64,000 nt of DNA from Schizochytrium sp. CCTCC M209059 (GCA_000818945.1 KN805377.1:433017-497016); one strand, 5' to 3'; shown: positions 54,401 to 60,230, counted from the stretch's first letter. Program-made: numbers and translations. Notes: generated by a model from the letters alone, not told the origin.

Positions 54401-57400
54401 CTTTGCCTCTGTTCGGGTTGAAGTGCTGAAAGATGACGATCTGAAAGGAAGAGCGCGTGCTGCCACGCAACTCGTCCATGTTGCTGCTGTGAATGATGGC
54501 CCAGTTCTACATGTCCCAGGGCAGGTGCTCGACGAGAATGATTTGACTGCAGACCAAGTGAGCGGTCGTCTGCTTTCGGTGAACGAATACTCTGTTCGCG
54601 AGGGCTCGACGGAGCGAATCGCGGGTCTCTCTATTCGCGATGTCGATGCTGGTACAAAAGCAATTCACATCGATCTTTTGGCGACGAACGGAACGCTTTC
54701 ATTGGCAGCAGAAGTGGCTTTGCAAGACTTTCAGCAAACGAACGCAAGCTCGATGTCCTGGACAGGTTCTGTAAGCGCTGTCAACTACGCGTTCCAGCAA
54801 CTTTTGTTTACGAGCAAGAATATGTTCGGAAACGGTGGAAATGCATCTGTTCACATTATCGCGACGGATGGTGGCCATAGTGGGAATGATGGCAGTGTGG
54901 GGAGCGACAGTGTCACTGTGCCGCTTCTCGTCGTCGCCAACGACGATTCCCCCGAACTAATTGTTCCTATGGATAGGCACGCATGGCACTGCAGAGAGGA
55001 CGACAGTCTTGCGCTTCCTGGTCTCCTTATTCGCTACGATAACTACCCAGAGCATGAAAGTGTGCAACTCGAAGCCTACGCTAGCCACGGCGTTGTTCAA
55101 GTGCCAGTAGTTCTCGCAAACGTGTCTATGAGCTCACTCCCGGATCAAGGTCTTTTTCTCGAAGGTACCGTCGCTGCTGTCAACGGGGCTCTCGCAGAGG
55201 CAATTTACACACCGAACGCGGACTACTCGTCGACACAGACGCAGCAACCAGACGAGATTACCTTTACGTTGCGAAGCGTGCGCGGAGACATAGTCCATAA
55301 CTCAGCCTCTGTATACGTGGAAGCTGTCAACGACGAGCCATTCTTGTCTGTTCCAGGCGCCACGGTCGAGTACGATGGCGCTGGTCGTTACGTGACGACA
55401 GCTACTCCGACTCTGACAATCGCAGAGGATCGTCCTCTGATTATGCCAGCCATGACTGTTATAGACGCTGACGGGGACTTTGAAGTGATCCATCTGACCA
55501 TTTCATGCCAATATGGCTCGCTGCGCTTGGCTCACACGGCCGCCGAGTTGAGTATTGAAGTTTCAGCCGAGTCCTCAACACTATGGGTGAGTGGACAGCT
55601 AGGACGAGTCAACAAAGCGTTGGGCGAAGCGCAAGATGCTGGGGTCGTCTACACGCCAACACGGGATTGGTCGGGAACCGATGTGGTGATCATATCTGTG
55701 CGGGATGCCGCCGGTAGCACCGATATGGTGACGTTGACAATTGTGGTCGAAGCGGTCAATGATGCTCCCGTGTGGCAGCTCCCAGATCCAGCCTCCTTAC
55801 GTGTCGACGAGGATGGCGCTCTTGAACTGTCAACAGTGCGTGTTCTCGACGTGGATGTAGATGCCGCGGATCCGTTCCTCGTTCGTATTGAGCCGGTTCA
55901 CGGTATGGTATCTGTGCTCAACGAGGCAAAGTCGCGGTCAATCGTCCTAAACTCCACGCTGTCCCTTGTAAATCAAGCACTCTCGTCGCTTTTGTTCTAT
56001 CCGGCATCGCATGCGCACGCGCTGGATGACGAGGCTAAAGCAGAGGCTATTCATTTCATCGCGGACGACCTTGGTAGCGTGGGTAGCGGCGGACCACGTA
56101 CGAAGGAGAGCGTTCTACCGATCGTCAACGTTATTCCGTGGACAGACCCCCCGCGAATTGAGGTTCCCGGCGCAGTCTATGCTAACGCGACAACCTGTCA
56201 AAAGAGCACGCGCAGGTCCTGGCCGCGACGTGTGGAGGACGCATCACTCTTTGACATCTGCGGGGCGATCATTGACGTAGCGCCCATCGAGGCTTTAGAA
56301 GACGGAGACGTGCGCATCTCGGGTATTCGTGTGCAGGACAGCGATCTGGACGTTGCTTTGATTTTGCGCAGGCTTCGTGTGGAGCTTACCGTCTCAAACG
56401 GCCGTCTCCACGTGTCACCTCGCGGCGCCGCAAATTTCGTCACGGGAAGTGATGGAAGACTAGTGGAGTTCTTTGGATCCCCAAACGAGTGCAACTTGAT
56501 TCTAGATTCAATCGTGTATCGGCCAGACCTGCATTGGTATGGCCTGGATTACCTTCGCATCGTGGCAGAAGACTCGATCGAGATGAACAGCGGTGTGATG
56601 GGTGTTGCCTCGCTTCGTGACGAGCAAATGATTCCACTTCACATCTTGCCGGTGCAGGACGTACCCCAATTCACAGGCGAACTCACGCAAGCTTACAGTG
56701 GGCCAGCCATGCTGACAACAAGCGAGGACCAACCACTGTTCCTGGCCGGTCCGCATCGGGAGCTGAGTCTTGTGCATGCGGATGGAGACAAGGTGGAGGT
56801 TGCCTTTATTGGCATTGCACGTCATGGAACCATGTCGCTGGATCCAGATGATTTTGTGGAGGTAAAGTATCTGGAGAATCTGACGCAAGGCGTTGGCGCG
56901 GCGGCAAAAGGACAGGTCGAGGTACTCGCCTTTACAGCGAGTGTTAGTACCGTTCGGGAGGCTATCAGGCACATCATTTACGTTCCGGAGGAGAACTGGT
57001 CAGGCGTTGAAGATATAACAATGATCAGTGCAAATTTGGAAGACCTGTCGACCGACCAGCTTCGCTTGGGGGACGATTTTCTCGGCATCCTCTCTTCCCG
57101 CGTTGCTGAGGCCACGGGTAGCCGGGGCATTGACGTTGTGGACGATCGGTACTCCTCGGTGGTGATTCACATAACAGTTCGCGCTACAAACGACGCGCCG
57201 AGCGTTGGTCTTCGGTCTGACGCGCACAGCGGTCATTGGGTTTGCGAAGAGGACGCACAAGTCAATCTCGAGGGCATCAATGTCGACGACGTTGACGGAG
57301 ACGCCGTACAAGTGACCTTGCGGGCAGAGCACGGCAAGCCTGACATTTCTGACCTAGATGTGACTTCACGCAAGCTCTTTGTCGCGGTCGACCGCGATGA

Positions 57401-60230
57401 CTCAAGTCTCATCCTCTACGGACCTGTTGGAGACGTTAACGTTCTCTTTGAGGAGGACCTTATTTCTTATAGCCCGTCGTTGAACTGGTTTGGCCTCGAC
57501 ACGATTGAAGTGGTCATTAAAGATCAGGATGGCGCATCCGCAAGCATGACGGGGAGTGTCCTTGTCTCTGCAGTGAACGATGCCCCAAAAATTCGTTCAA
57601 TGACGCGTACTGGGGCCAAAAGTGTCTTTACAGTGGCGGAGGGCGGTCGTCTTCACCTGTCCGGCCCGTCACGGCTCTTGGACGCTGACGCGGAGAGCGA
57701 AATCGTTGAGGAGCGTTTGGAACAACCCGCCGCAGGTATTTGGCGCTCACTCGTGGTTCGCCCGGGTCGCGTAACCGACGATGAGCCTTCCTGGCGGTAC
57801 AGTCTTGCAAGCAATGCAAGCGAGCCTGAGTCTCTGACGGCTCTGGACGCCGATACATTCGTCTTTAGCGCAGAGGATGGCACTCATGGAAGAGAACTGT
57901 GGCGCTCGGATGGACGCGCAGATGCAGATTTTGCGTCTACAATGCTGATCAAAGACATTCGGCCCGGCGCGCAAAGCGCAAACATTGACAATCTTCATCT
58001 GCACGATGATGGCCTCGTCTACTTTGCTGCTGACGGCAAAGACTGGACATGGATGCTGGAGACGGACACCTGTGGTGGTTTCCTCGAAGCGGTGCCAGGC
58101 ATTTGGCTTGCTGTCTCGAAGGAAACCACCTTTGATCGTTTTGGGAGCTACGATTGCCCTTCTGGCTATCACTGGGCATCAACGGCAGAATTAGCAGCTG
58201 TCGTCGGCCCGGCGACCGCGCGTGCAGAGGCGCGCAGCGGTCAGATGCACAGCTACTACGCATCTCTCTGCGGTTGGAGTTTCGACCAATGGGAAGGCGC
58301 CACGCGTCATCGGTTTATGCTCGCAGATTCGTACGAGACATCTGTCTTCCTTGACGCGAGACAGGAGGCCGGATCCCCTGGCCAGCTTGCGCCGGAGGTT
58401 CTTGCGGGCGGTGTGCTCGATGAAACCGTTTTTGCGGGAACAATTTGCATGGCCGACGCAGCTGACGGCGCGCAATGCTCACGATCGCTAGGATGCTTCA
58501 AGGACGCAGGCCGCGAGCTTTGGGCGACAGACGGAACCGCAGAAGGGACGAAACGGGTGGTCGACGTCCTACCTGGCGGTGACGGCTCGCATCCAAGCGA
58601 TCTCGTCTCTTTTAAAGGCGACCTCTTCTTTGCGGCCTGGACGGAGCTCCATGGTCGGGAGTTGTGGCGTTCTGACGGCACGCCACAAGGTACGCGCATG
58701 GTCCAGGACCTGTGGGCGGGAACTGGGTCTTCGGACCCTCAACTTCTTACCGCTGTCGGATCGATGTTGTTTTTCACTGCCGAAGATGAATGGCACGGCA
58801 TAGAGCTCTGGGTCTCGGACGGAGCCCCAGCTTATACTGGGGCTCGACCGTCTGTGGTGAGAACGGGAAGCGCGGGCACGGGAACGTATATGGTGCTGGA
58901 TCTACGCACAGGTGATCAGGTCGGGAGCGAGCCTACAGACCTCGTTCATCTCGTAGACAACTTTGTCGCCTTTGCAGCAGGCGATGGAGTTCATGGACGC
59001 CAGATCTGGGTGTCTGACGGTTCAGAACTCGGTACAGGTTATATTACGGACATTCGCAGCGATCGCAGCGAGCTCGGTTGCGACCCACAGGATCTTGTTG
59101 TCTACAACCAGCAATTGTACTTTACAGCTGTCGATGGCGCGCACGGTCGCGAGCTTTGGCGAGTGGGAGGGATTGACGAATCGTTTACAGCCACAAGACC
59201 AGATGGAACGACTTTTGCCGTGGGTTCTGGATCTTCTCCTCTTGGCGCCACCATGGTTGCAGATCTTTTGCCTGGCAGCCAAGGCGCGATGCCCACGCAC
59301 TTGCACGTCTTCTCGCCTTCGGAAGCCCTCGATCCTGCTTTGCGAGGCGTGGACTTGCTCGTTTTCAACGCGATGAACGCACTCTGGGTGCTCAATAGCG
59401 CCTCCTCGAGCGCTGTGCCACATCGCGCCTTTGAAACGACTGCAGCGGATTTGCGCTTCACAGACACTGGCTTTGTGAATCTGCGAGGAGCATTGTTCTT
59501 TGGTGCGCGACCGCCGTACGATACTCTTAATCAGCGCACCGGGGCCCGCCAAGTGTCCCGGAAGCAACCATTCTTCCTCGTTGACGTCGACGCCGGCAGC
59601 GACGAGCTCTTCTTCTTGAAGATCGAAACGGAGCTTGGCAGAATTGTCTTTCAGGACGGGACAGAGGCCGCCGCGGGCGTGTCCGGGACGCTTGAGGAGC
59701 TGAACGTACTCTTACAAAGCGTTTACTTTGAGGCAATCGATGGCACGAACGGGGCGGGCTTCATTATTGCGACGCTGGTGGATTCTAGCGGGGCATCTAC
59801 CGTCAAAAGCTTTGACGTGCTTGTCACGCCTGTCAACAGCGTCCCTGTTTTGACACTCTCGCGCACAAGCGTGCGCGTGTCCCGTAGCGGGCCAAAGGTG
59901 GTTCCCTTGCATATCGACGTGAGTGTAAGTGACGAGGTCGAGGTTCCAACAGCAATCCTCGAAGTTGCTATCGCGAGCGACATTGGCAAGCTTCGGATCG
60001 AACCGCTCGATAACGTTGCCATTGTTTCCAAGGGTGAGCGCGACTTTGTCCTCGAGGCTGAAAAAGATGCGTTAAGCTCGGTGCTCAGCACGCTGCGGCT
60101 TGAGCTCGATGCCTCCTTCGAAGCTTCAAGATACGGCACAATTACGCTTATTTTGCGAGACCATGGCGATCGAGGAGAGGGTGGACCTTTGGAAACTACT
60201 GCTCAGATTGAGATTGAGATTGTGGATTAA
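36420..60230 (+). CDS. Giant 7936-residue secreted or membrane-anchored repeat protein
   Basis: One uninterrupted 23.8-kb frame runs from ATG 36420 to TAA, giving roughly 860 kDa. Residues 1-58 are basic. Residues 59-78 (FSIPTVGLIIAVLAVIATSA) form a hydrophobic segment, either a signal anchor or a signal peptide with a long n-region. No other membrane segment is evident, so nearly the whole chain should be lumenal or extracellular. It consists of dozens of beta-rich repeats of about 100-150 residues, ending in patterns such as VNxALxxLxYxPxxxWxGxDxVxIxVxD. These resemble cadherin-like or CSPG/FREM-type repeats. VNDAP-type linkers occur near the N-terminus and densely after residue 6000. Other modules: W-x-I/V-T/E-F domains (about 2298-2500, 2800-2895, 4632-4823), two 14-Cys modules, and six ELWxxDGT-type motifs near 7158-7583. 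I infer a cell-surface, wall, adhesion or flagellar-coat protein. The function is unknown. Confidence 0.93.
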   Translation: MAQMTTTTMAEESSLPLPPRQTATRTRMRTRTTLREQNYAHKRSIRKTNRPKRQGIRVFSIPTVGLIIAVLAVIATSASGLSVRVPGQDNALQTNTNTELLMTDIAIERHIENEAAPWEPLAKVQLSSENGGSFLLRCRDHIIPTTNLSTFAALAIWNRNISFAGKVDNINAALHCLFYRSANDFSGNETVHIAVELADAQHTAHVPIRVAPADELSRPRLNLAIARLSGGITEDPRDAFPLGERLGSRIIDPLQASLGIEISSIANAVLEMPGYARTGLTAAQAQAALDALTYLPSVNFFGQDVVSIRVVNEDTNASDAKHLIVDVRAVNDAPTLSLGDAIRNMTLRAGVATPLRTLPENQAGVVIADIDATPGERFRCGIRAPPGVLQIARHAGVHVSTTANVMGTSDVETILQGTLPALHAALRNIVLAPSSDAELTMWFWAMDASESRSEIHKLTLQVQSAPLQALFERPAQAPITFDISQGTSFQLSALEVILSDNSDSVHAERNITTVISLALTIDPAAGFIDVISGEQIPYWVARQGLGTAQIHLQGSPAELSTALTRLELKMDDAWESSTQRGAVTLTLHASAASEDLASSSSLLSSSSPSVLIVQLFVIPRQTLPVLEFVEPSGQDRTVRLGGPPVYLPFRASFSTYASSSTAEAHIRTLSQNNICGSSQLAIEPKGLHVESSGNDLILRGEAERVSKALLHLVFAPSTSKECSNGILPQQIAVVVHLVQQPFKSSRVTIPVLVKSAEFALGFVLGSTSPLKVRTADESGEQSAVRFTPDVLRLENLVQQAETPSIGSQAYTLWVQARIGSFTLAEQVHKDVTAIFSDQGRSLVLKSVDLSKLRTTLSQVVYTPFPATQGLEVILVELHVVQSGRTTSSRACEAIINIEVERGDTTFEIGWTPSNPQELSLLTRESPKAPRVYEAGLQGIEFRTSKSHANPLLVEISPASESIVATNFHIDQDAQLGLSLLSPSIVHGPLDEILLAVRRGLLRARMTVAAESTAAQSQLLEVLLTVGDLAGSQRSLRNASIENVKGLIENNRLAEPYSLTFTSQDAPQSGALLREVELLVGGSAYPFPNLLANPVLANDEHVAQGLELPSFEIQSWSASEVLSLQIQTVHGLLRVGEDQKAQKVESFETVASLNAWLAQGLRYFPTRGIAGLDHVSCAIHGKDRRLLYSTQVVIFVGDGPRGLSPEESPLADSATLEVAKDTLVVDAALNDAQPIILDLQTHIVQGTPRALYKLEVRPTAGMVIFTETQGLAMSAGGAILQGQRDKLNAALASATFAPVHGLDEMVCNLEILLRRPANPAFVVSRTIHLSVQRQTQVARDSQLHANNAGGATALGVLRRNPDQDSTMLRVEEGQHFEISGLGWTYTFERDIAQLPIIVHVSTSQGHLLLRNPLDALQHQIISQADDAIIVRQVAQDIPHLLDQLEVQLPEHWNSMSAGDVCFVEIALLQGIDALDEVTPLIIPVHVQPPLQRPSITGTLALEAGAAGLSLSPLFFEGWTGFAYAKSVDLELGSVAGGQILVPDGLGLANLQSANAVHEAFVQITATLEPASGELRFRVKIYEHATDNILCERSFYIARQERVKSARISSEVQVIHANQDQSLTLENLALNFVNFDQEACELLATAHHGTLTIVPSQTATSQLRCSHNGTAQVHCLGTPESLASIVASGLHYRSKASFNGIDTLALHFKLKGADPEDYLTEVSLPVIVHATASQIELSIEPISASTILSALEIGASNRLDFSPAISVPILLQGLDARSHEAHIRLRSDGGLRGSWQITHPAFQTLQVNADEDARVLELKGALRKLQKALEHHTQFKLMTPLDARTTAQSTELIVEAWIDSDDEALQGATAPHAADRRVLQLPLTNDNGQLQLPQSGCFVQFESGCQTLRFLRRASLSRTGLRLGWHENWFSPPTRTSAVISVRASGAVRLTVPEHAAIDANVTWSLSSTGQKLDIIAASLENAERWLHNVFVEDDPSERHRPRASLSIQARLQTEHPGSSSSATCMLPSLRASNEVEVSISVETDILIMSAAQTQVVVPRITVERSPSSAVAQGRMPVEARVSSTESQALRISVHPSVTVRLGIFANQSDPQVLHIRASSESVLNDALANLVLSRSGDSPWDGDATLAMQIDDEFFENVVHVHVEAPSPNFWEVPGSYRRGILHGPTVAKNARMSMIWQHGEPLSFDGLRIGSAMSSNIAGLRSIRVEATNGHGLWLDDALSQSTTSVITNSADLQRTTLIILEPQGVADTGLRESQLLETVCNAKPEIHSISIADSATSDPISGSFRVSWRGRTSNDIVHNASSSEIQAELEAIVDIGALTVTREVNSDSSASEAYTWLITFSELSSGPTGDVFEIEDAMFSSASAVVFSQLERAGNVIGGAFRLGYFGRWTPLLSWNVGPSELEHSLIGLAPTLLKSGVHVTLESEGSWGTRSYRITFDMLGQFPLIEPDTTMLTGDGASMTVTRDTTGVNASWAIFRFHHEGLSSRLVSSRSALTHVSRALQDVGLVLDPQVSENLWVGRHPNGITGDGFLWVISATIASGLRVEAVETTGTLWASSTTRAMTLQARSDTSMDNLLSALRLYPNVARVPGRSQLSFTVLKAVNTLLQSESESLRVDFLSSSALGDQAASSAVQCTLDLAASTVAVDGFTRTYGQLFQAAVPRIECLSPVQQLELRMVAHQGLLSLSAKAPVVAVKGARGLVQEQRWSFDETAAIGVSEILVRGSQDAIQEAMNSAAYVFGSWKELHLDQAQAQITSLRISRQLRHPAPSVFVVETRCNVGVISGSFVLAIEIAQLDSEGRVTSHTTDVTASIDVQASFEDMENRLLAVSSWPEGEAIQVKRSSKTNAQLTWTWEVTVVHSIASQGHVLNIAVDSSSLSSSSVQASTSVAAKTITSAFSADLNSVTISCLNGDAVFSADASAEEVQAAFAPPIIVSRGSDGSLLLGTSLIGGALPPMNCESNDPHVWVWESIAQAYEPTFTDVIMLEIRNPLTNETKASNTISVRGEASAEQVLRRTMHLARPSKVLHCIAGDEAVQVSGFFLAIATLEQSSSLSLPLQCAVRAERGTAYFRLLEGKTQDVVFDRDLERLQDLIHSGIRYTPPTTGSASGSASDSIQLSCHIKWAGMMKSSIIESDAAILSSSAEIIIHDERRTTVRISGPKSILLQRGELWDFAGRLQLETDEEDSNVSVDVRLTTQIGAFVGLSSDSDSRIAQDVHTEMYADESSVRLVGLSSDVAAVMSSMSYFASAESDESVNVIEVMVDGRVQAQIAITVASQYLPLLVAECSQANGCLVEIEEDSTVLIAQLAGVHISPMALSHCSSESVSFQVTSDSGRLFAGHVSPDLAFRGGLGPLEWLTRAESNALEDALSRLLYSSRHKWYGHDIVSIDYTCGEFRTRIELHVHVLPVDDHLAIEAATPGPLYAVLDAPLLVNHYRIVDPDELAGSSQDCVPLILTLMTQMGHLHVEELFGAALEAGNVFRPIHDGNRVLAFRACASKLNLLLQSVQYTRMRTRKANMAIADTLSLHVRRAHEAEEAHVSSHTQIELERRPGDDLPALVRKTVADQDGDRVGAPVPLHLNKQVRLSDLISLEGGDFSNDSSGSSALLTITTQYGSIRSETLLDELETAHVVFRADQRLVIHVESDSINLQNVLSLVWYASLPPADALRWHAQLLSTDRKNDVISVDLVATSYAHDSGETSEFLPHVDVPLVISIPEELILPEIELFQNITSHALRLRDARPIWLSDQADEDTQSVVIADAELVVLELSIAPVGQLELVRDACLFVHCQVEDTGQKVHISGRLRHVLNAVGHDRDALRARAPAQRSGNEVVTVEATLSREGFPTQRRSSLQILLSEGSAPCILKDIVLEAHAPLTRARVAGPVLLDFFLRDRVAGRTSTAAISLTVQIVAGSGVLKPPSRDDPSIDVQRLAANWFIVRGLVEDVDRVLQEMQVLPNRPNEFGADRAFAFAEVYVSVVAKTCGTTKLEARKVFVFPEKKNKVDGVFEAYLFNSQGQEHLEARASMMITDKVDVRVTSGATDTEDLELVISCGSGRFSVEGLCSAAVNIQGLKSNRILLSLPAGHPIQLAHCVSKIKYTAGTHSDTISAFVNGKDESLFAISVEIVTAEPVWSLSGLGVESNAAALTAASLSSGPIDLSAAFGHFALTRDRGEPTSALMSVTFATARNNARVLWKNQSEIQGVVATETADGGVLIQGSQPHVIQALATHAPLFYEPPQSSWCGRDRIRVHVDGVSVRALNLEILCEGPESKPMWSDQVSLAIQGFEDRKLDFGVASGLQVVDMASQLHGCNNEAWLVRAQLSTIDGLSTQFTMSKSVPAVRVELGESVDLVGCASDVNAALRALVLAPETDTFGDALLQCSVSRLASTDEDRVDLRIEFEAVHDGPRIRHILPDHTLQVLEGETLVLGGFYIQDAEATSSSQDAYEVMLRVPTGTIYAGSPAEERNIRIARSDNGDVILQGLLSELNLELKSVLYTAPSRFTGTLNLEASVQDKHEHRSVSTVSVTVAGVGTGISLRRLQADVLTSAPSSSVSLAGVVALEDDLRAPEFAQLTVTADPAGAQPEVQQIVVRRPVFSDVHLVRLAATQNEAVAPATFILSYDGETTGDIDRAALDSASKELGSSLGASMESMLAALGTVDQVEVSRTKLGAYGLEWAITFFRTSPGPALVLESETDPSNAIDVTISRSRGVDELELEGNFTLQLGSRISTSLSFDTPAVFIQRALEALPTVHLVHVDEQALLASEDAEVFNAWTVTFVRPAGDIPLLKALVLNSTVPEVRVEISEITKGQGVAAVQRVITSARHQNMVLALRSTAVMGPVEGTFRLALDLRSLGGSRVVSNVVDHAAVATIAEERVHSARGSRPGDSIESVVNAMLRTASRGLEAHFESFDSTTMYVSVSRSDQICEHDCKVYSEEYPVGPLCTFDSACDVCVGLCSEAQDKRCFQDSHCLGSCLLPATGKTGECLSSGNPCATNNDCLSSGVCDASNCVANADGAFTWFIEFHNAPSALPLLEIEENHLVAVDTPDLYIGLLQARKASPVPEVAANQVSGSLALDGITFTHAADTDITLPQILSFASGPDLEAGLVLYLIDLGRAASGLPFPIDVNGSLLEGQGVHVDSALKFPLSRVKSEPELQLDVETTGVSWVEYMARNAIRFQGTVPELNDVLQQSVKGLRVSGHRGWYGRALIDFEATALTSDDGVGLHESVLVDVAPRTPEVRLQLTSSVRSLREDLDIFVFGSKPGQIEAIVFGDEDIPLRLSVQVSVGFVWILPEYRLLHRSIAEANERPPWSQPESSLVFKGTLTEVRSALAHLQYRSATLGVAELKLDISADLTQGLGHNSSLAEIPAISRTVFLNVRALDQPLLFVNGTLHRDISVLESESVSLLSEVRLVSEEPLRETVEATLEVQRGKLALAVRDEWDGQDEVAVSENGKMLRVRSTREGLNQQVFPYVLYRAARTHYTGEDMGILMVTSAATQRLVSLTIRISITETDDPLQIVAQSPTEPLRILEDQPLPLEGIFHITDVDQVPKTELRDENITLELRTFARHVDMQQAIRTTADGGVLNGHFKVSIDLTPWGGTVAESERIAANAVPSITSERTTHATGTGRGESVEAKINALLAQAQNGSILTEPITVSVSQTDEVCSYECKTVLAAYDSSSLLCSKSAHCDLCVGHCQGGTIHRCSSDADCDGGSGSCLFSRGECLSDGSPCSSHVSCQEAGECIASGCAANTVGGNSWTITFSKAPWDLPMLFITEEKLFGATNARVACDVIIDRTPARPVQESNRLGGSFRINDKVLSYNASAKEVQTVFEELAELALVRNATLHGLHAAPVPVGGSFVEIVEREGPSLEDGYVWTIRMTAAAQAFASSLIVDSALLEGLEPEASLHFVGENVTPITGAHVLIESKHGVVGVRGTGRQNAVGNYSVQLADSSLLEEYLDSLIFLPDQNWNSEAGRDFASVRVEVLKDDDLKGRARAATQLVHVAAVNDGPVLHVPGQVLDENDLTADQVSGRLLSVNEYSVREGSTERIAGLSIRDVDAGTKAIHIDLLATNGTLSLAAEVALQDFQQTNASSMSWTGSVSAVNYAFQQLLFTSKNMFGNGGNASVHIIATDGGHSGNDGSVGSDSVTVPLLVVANDDSPELIVPMDRHAWHCREDDSLALPGLLIRYDNYPEHESVQLEAYASHGVVQVPVVLANVSMSSLPDQGLFLEGTVAAVNGALAEAIYTPNADYSSTQTQQPDEITFTLRSVRGDIVHNSASVYVEAVNDEPFLSVPGATVEYDGAGRYVTTATPTLTIAEDRPLIMPAMTVIDADGDFEVIHLTISCQYGSLRLAHTAAELSIEVSAESSTLWVSGQLGRVNKALGEAQDAGVVYTPTRDWSGTDVVIISVRDAAGSTDMVTLTIVVEAVNDAPVWQLPDPASLRVDEDGALELSTVRVLDVDVDAADPFLVRIEPVHGMVSVLNEAKSRSIVLNSTLSLVNQALSSLLFYPASHAHALDDEAKAEAIHFIADDLGSVGSGGPRTKESVLPIVNVIPWTDPPRIEVPGAVYANATTCQKSTRRSWPRRVEDASLFDICGAIIDVAPIEALEDGDVRISGIRVQDSDLDVALILRRLRVELTVSNGRLHVSPRGAANFVTGSDGRLVEFFGSPNECNLILDSIVYRPDLHWYGLDYLRIVAEDSIEMNSGVMGVASLRDEQMIPLHILPVQDVPQFTGELTQAYSGPAMLTTSEDQPLFLAGPHRELSLVHADGDKVEVAFIGIARHGTMSLDPDDFVEVKYLENLTQGVGAAAKGQVEVLAFTASVSTVREAIRHIIYVPEENWSGVEDITMISANLEDLSTDQLRLGDDFLGILSSRVAEATGSRGIDVVDDRYSSVVIHITVRATNDAPSVGLRSDAHSGHWVCEEDAQVNLEGINVDDVDGDAVQVTLRAEHGKPDISDLDVTSRKLFVAVDRDDSSLILYGPVGDVNVLFEEDLISYSPSLNWFGLDTIEVVIKDQDGASASMTGSVLVSAVNDAPKIRSMTRTGAKSVFTVAEGGRLHLSGPSRLLDADAESEIVEERLEQPAAGIWRSLVVRPGRVTDDEPSWRYSLASNASEPESLTALDADTFVFSAEDGTHGRELWRSDGRADADFASTMLIKDIRPGAQSANIDNLHLHDDGLVYFAADGKDWTWMLETDTCGGFLEAVPGIWLAVSKETTFDRFGSYDCPSGYHWASTAELAAVVGPATARAEARSGQMHSYYASLCGWSFDQWEGATRHRFMLADSYETSVFLDARQEAGSPGQLAPEVLAGGVLDETVFAGTICMADAADGAQCSRSLGCFKDAGRELWATDGTAEGTKRVVDVLPGGDGSHPSDLVSFKGDLFFAAWTELHGRELWRSDGTPQGTRMVQDLWAGTGSSDPQLLTAVGSMLFFTAEDEWHGIELWVSDGAPAYTGARPSVVRTGSAGTGTYMVLDLRTGDQVGSEPTDLVHLVDNFVAFAAGDGVHGRQIWVSDGSELGTGYITDIRSDRSELGCDPQDLVVYNQQLYFTAVDGAHGRELWRVGGIDESFTATRPDGTTFAVGSGSSPLGATMVADLLPGSQGAMPTHLHVFSPSEALDPALRGVDLLVFNAMNALWVLNSASSSAVPHRAFETTAADLRFTDTGFVNLRGALFFGARPPYDTLNQRTGARQVSRKQPFFLVDVDAGSDELFFLKIETELGRIVFQDGTEAAAGVSGTLEELNVLLQSVYFEAIDGTNGAGFIIATLVDSSGASTVKSFDVLVTPVNSVPVLTLSRTSVRVSRSGPKVVPLHIDVSVSDEVEVPTAILEVAIASDIGKLRIEPLDNVAIVSKGERDFVLEAEKDALSSVLSTLRLELDASFEASRYGTITLILRDHGDRGEGGPLETTAQIEIEIVD
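43313..43917 (+). repeat. Tandem W-x-I/V-T/E-F modules (residues about 2298-2500)
   Basis: Consecutive modules share a pattern: SGSFRVSW-like start, an Ala/Glu-rich helix (IQAELEAI), IGALTVTR, then YTWLITF and a Pro/Asp loop. Later copies occur at about 44820-45105 (WTWEVTV) and 50315-50890 (LEWAITF, NAWTVTF). The same start and end flank the two Cys modules, so these are one module family. Confidence 0.6.
50979..51590 (+). repeat. 14-cysteine module, copy 1 (residues about 4854-5057)
   Basis: It starts EGTFRLALDLRSLGG, continues with an ER-x8-RPGDSIESVVNAML stretch, has 14 Cys between residues about 4943 and 5025 (CDVCVGLC at the centre), and ends FTWFIEF with PLLEIEEN. Every Cys has a counterpart in copy 2. 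Confidence 0.85.
53211..53815 (+). repeat. 14-cysteine module, copy 2 (residues about 5598-5799)
   Basis: It starts NGHFKVSIDLTPWGG, then GRGESVEAKINALL, has 14 Cys between residues about 5681 and 5763 (CDLCVGHC at the centre), and ends NSWTITF with PMLFITEE. Offset from copy 1 is about 744 codons. DNA identity is low by eye, so the duplication is old. Confidence 0.85.
54480..57600 (+). repeat. Cadherin-like repeat block with VNDAP linkers (residues about 6020-7060)
   Basis: At least seven units are joined by linkers of the form AVNDGPVL, ANDDSPEL, AVNDEPFL, AVNDAPVW, ATNDAPSV and AVNDAPKI. Each unit also has a D-x-D-G/A pattern (DVDGDAVQV, DADGDFEVI, DVDAGTKAI) and ends near Y-x-P-x3-W/Y-x-G. 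These hallmarks are typical of large adhesins and cadherin-like domains that often bind calcium. Calcium binding here is inference. Confidence 0.75.
57840..59170 (+). repeat. ELWxxDGT repeat block with a cysteine-containing insert (residues about 7140-7583)
   Basis: Motifs are ELWRSDGR (near 57894), ELWATDGT (58515), ELWRSDGT (58660), ELWVSDGA (58803), QIWVSDGS (59003) and ELWRVGGI (59152). Between them lie F/YFxAxDxxHG and V-x-D-I/L-x-PG segments. This is the ELWxxDGT family known mainly from bacterial surface proteins and probably folds as a propeller. Between motifs 1 and 2, residues about 7210-7360 are an insert with TCGG, DCPSGYHW, CGWSFDQWEG and TICMAD. Confidence 0.85.
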
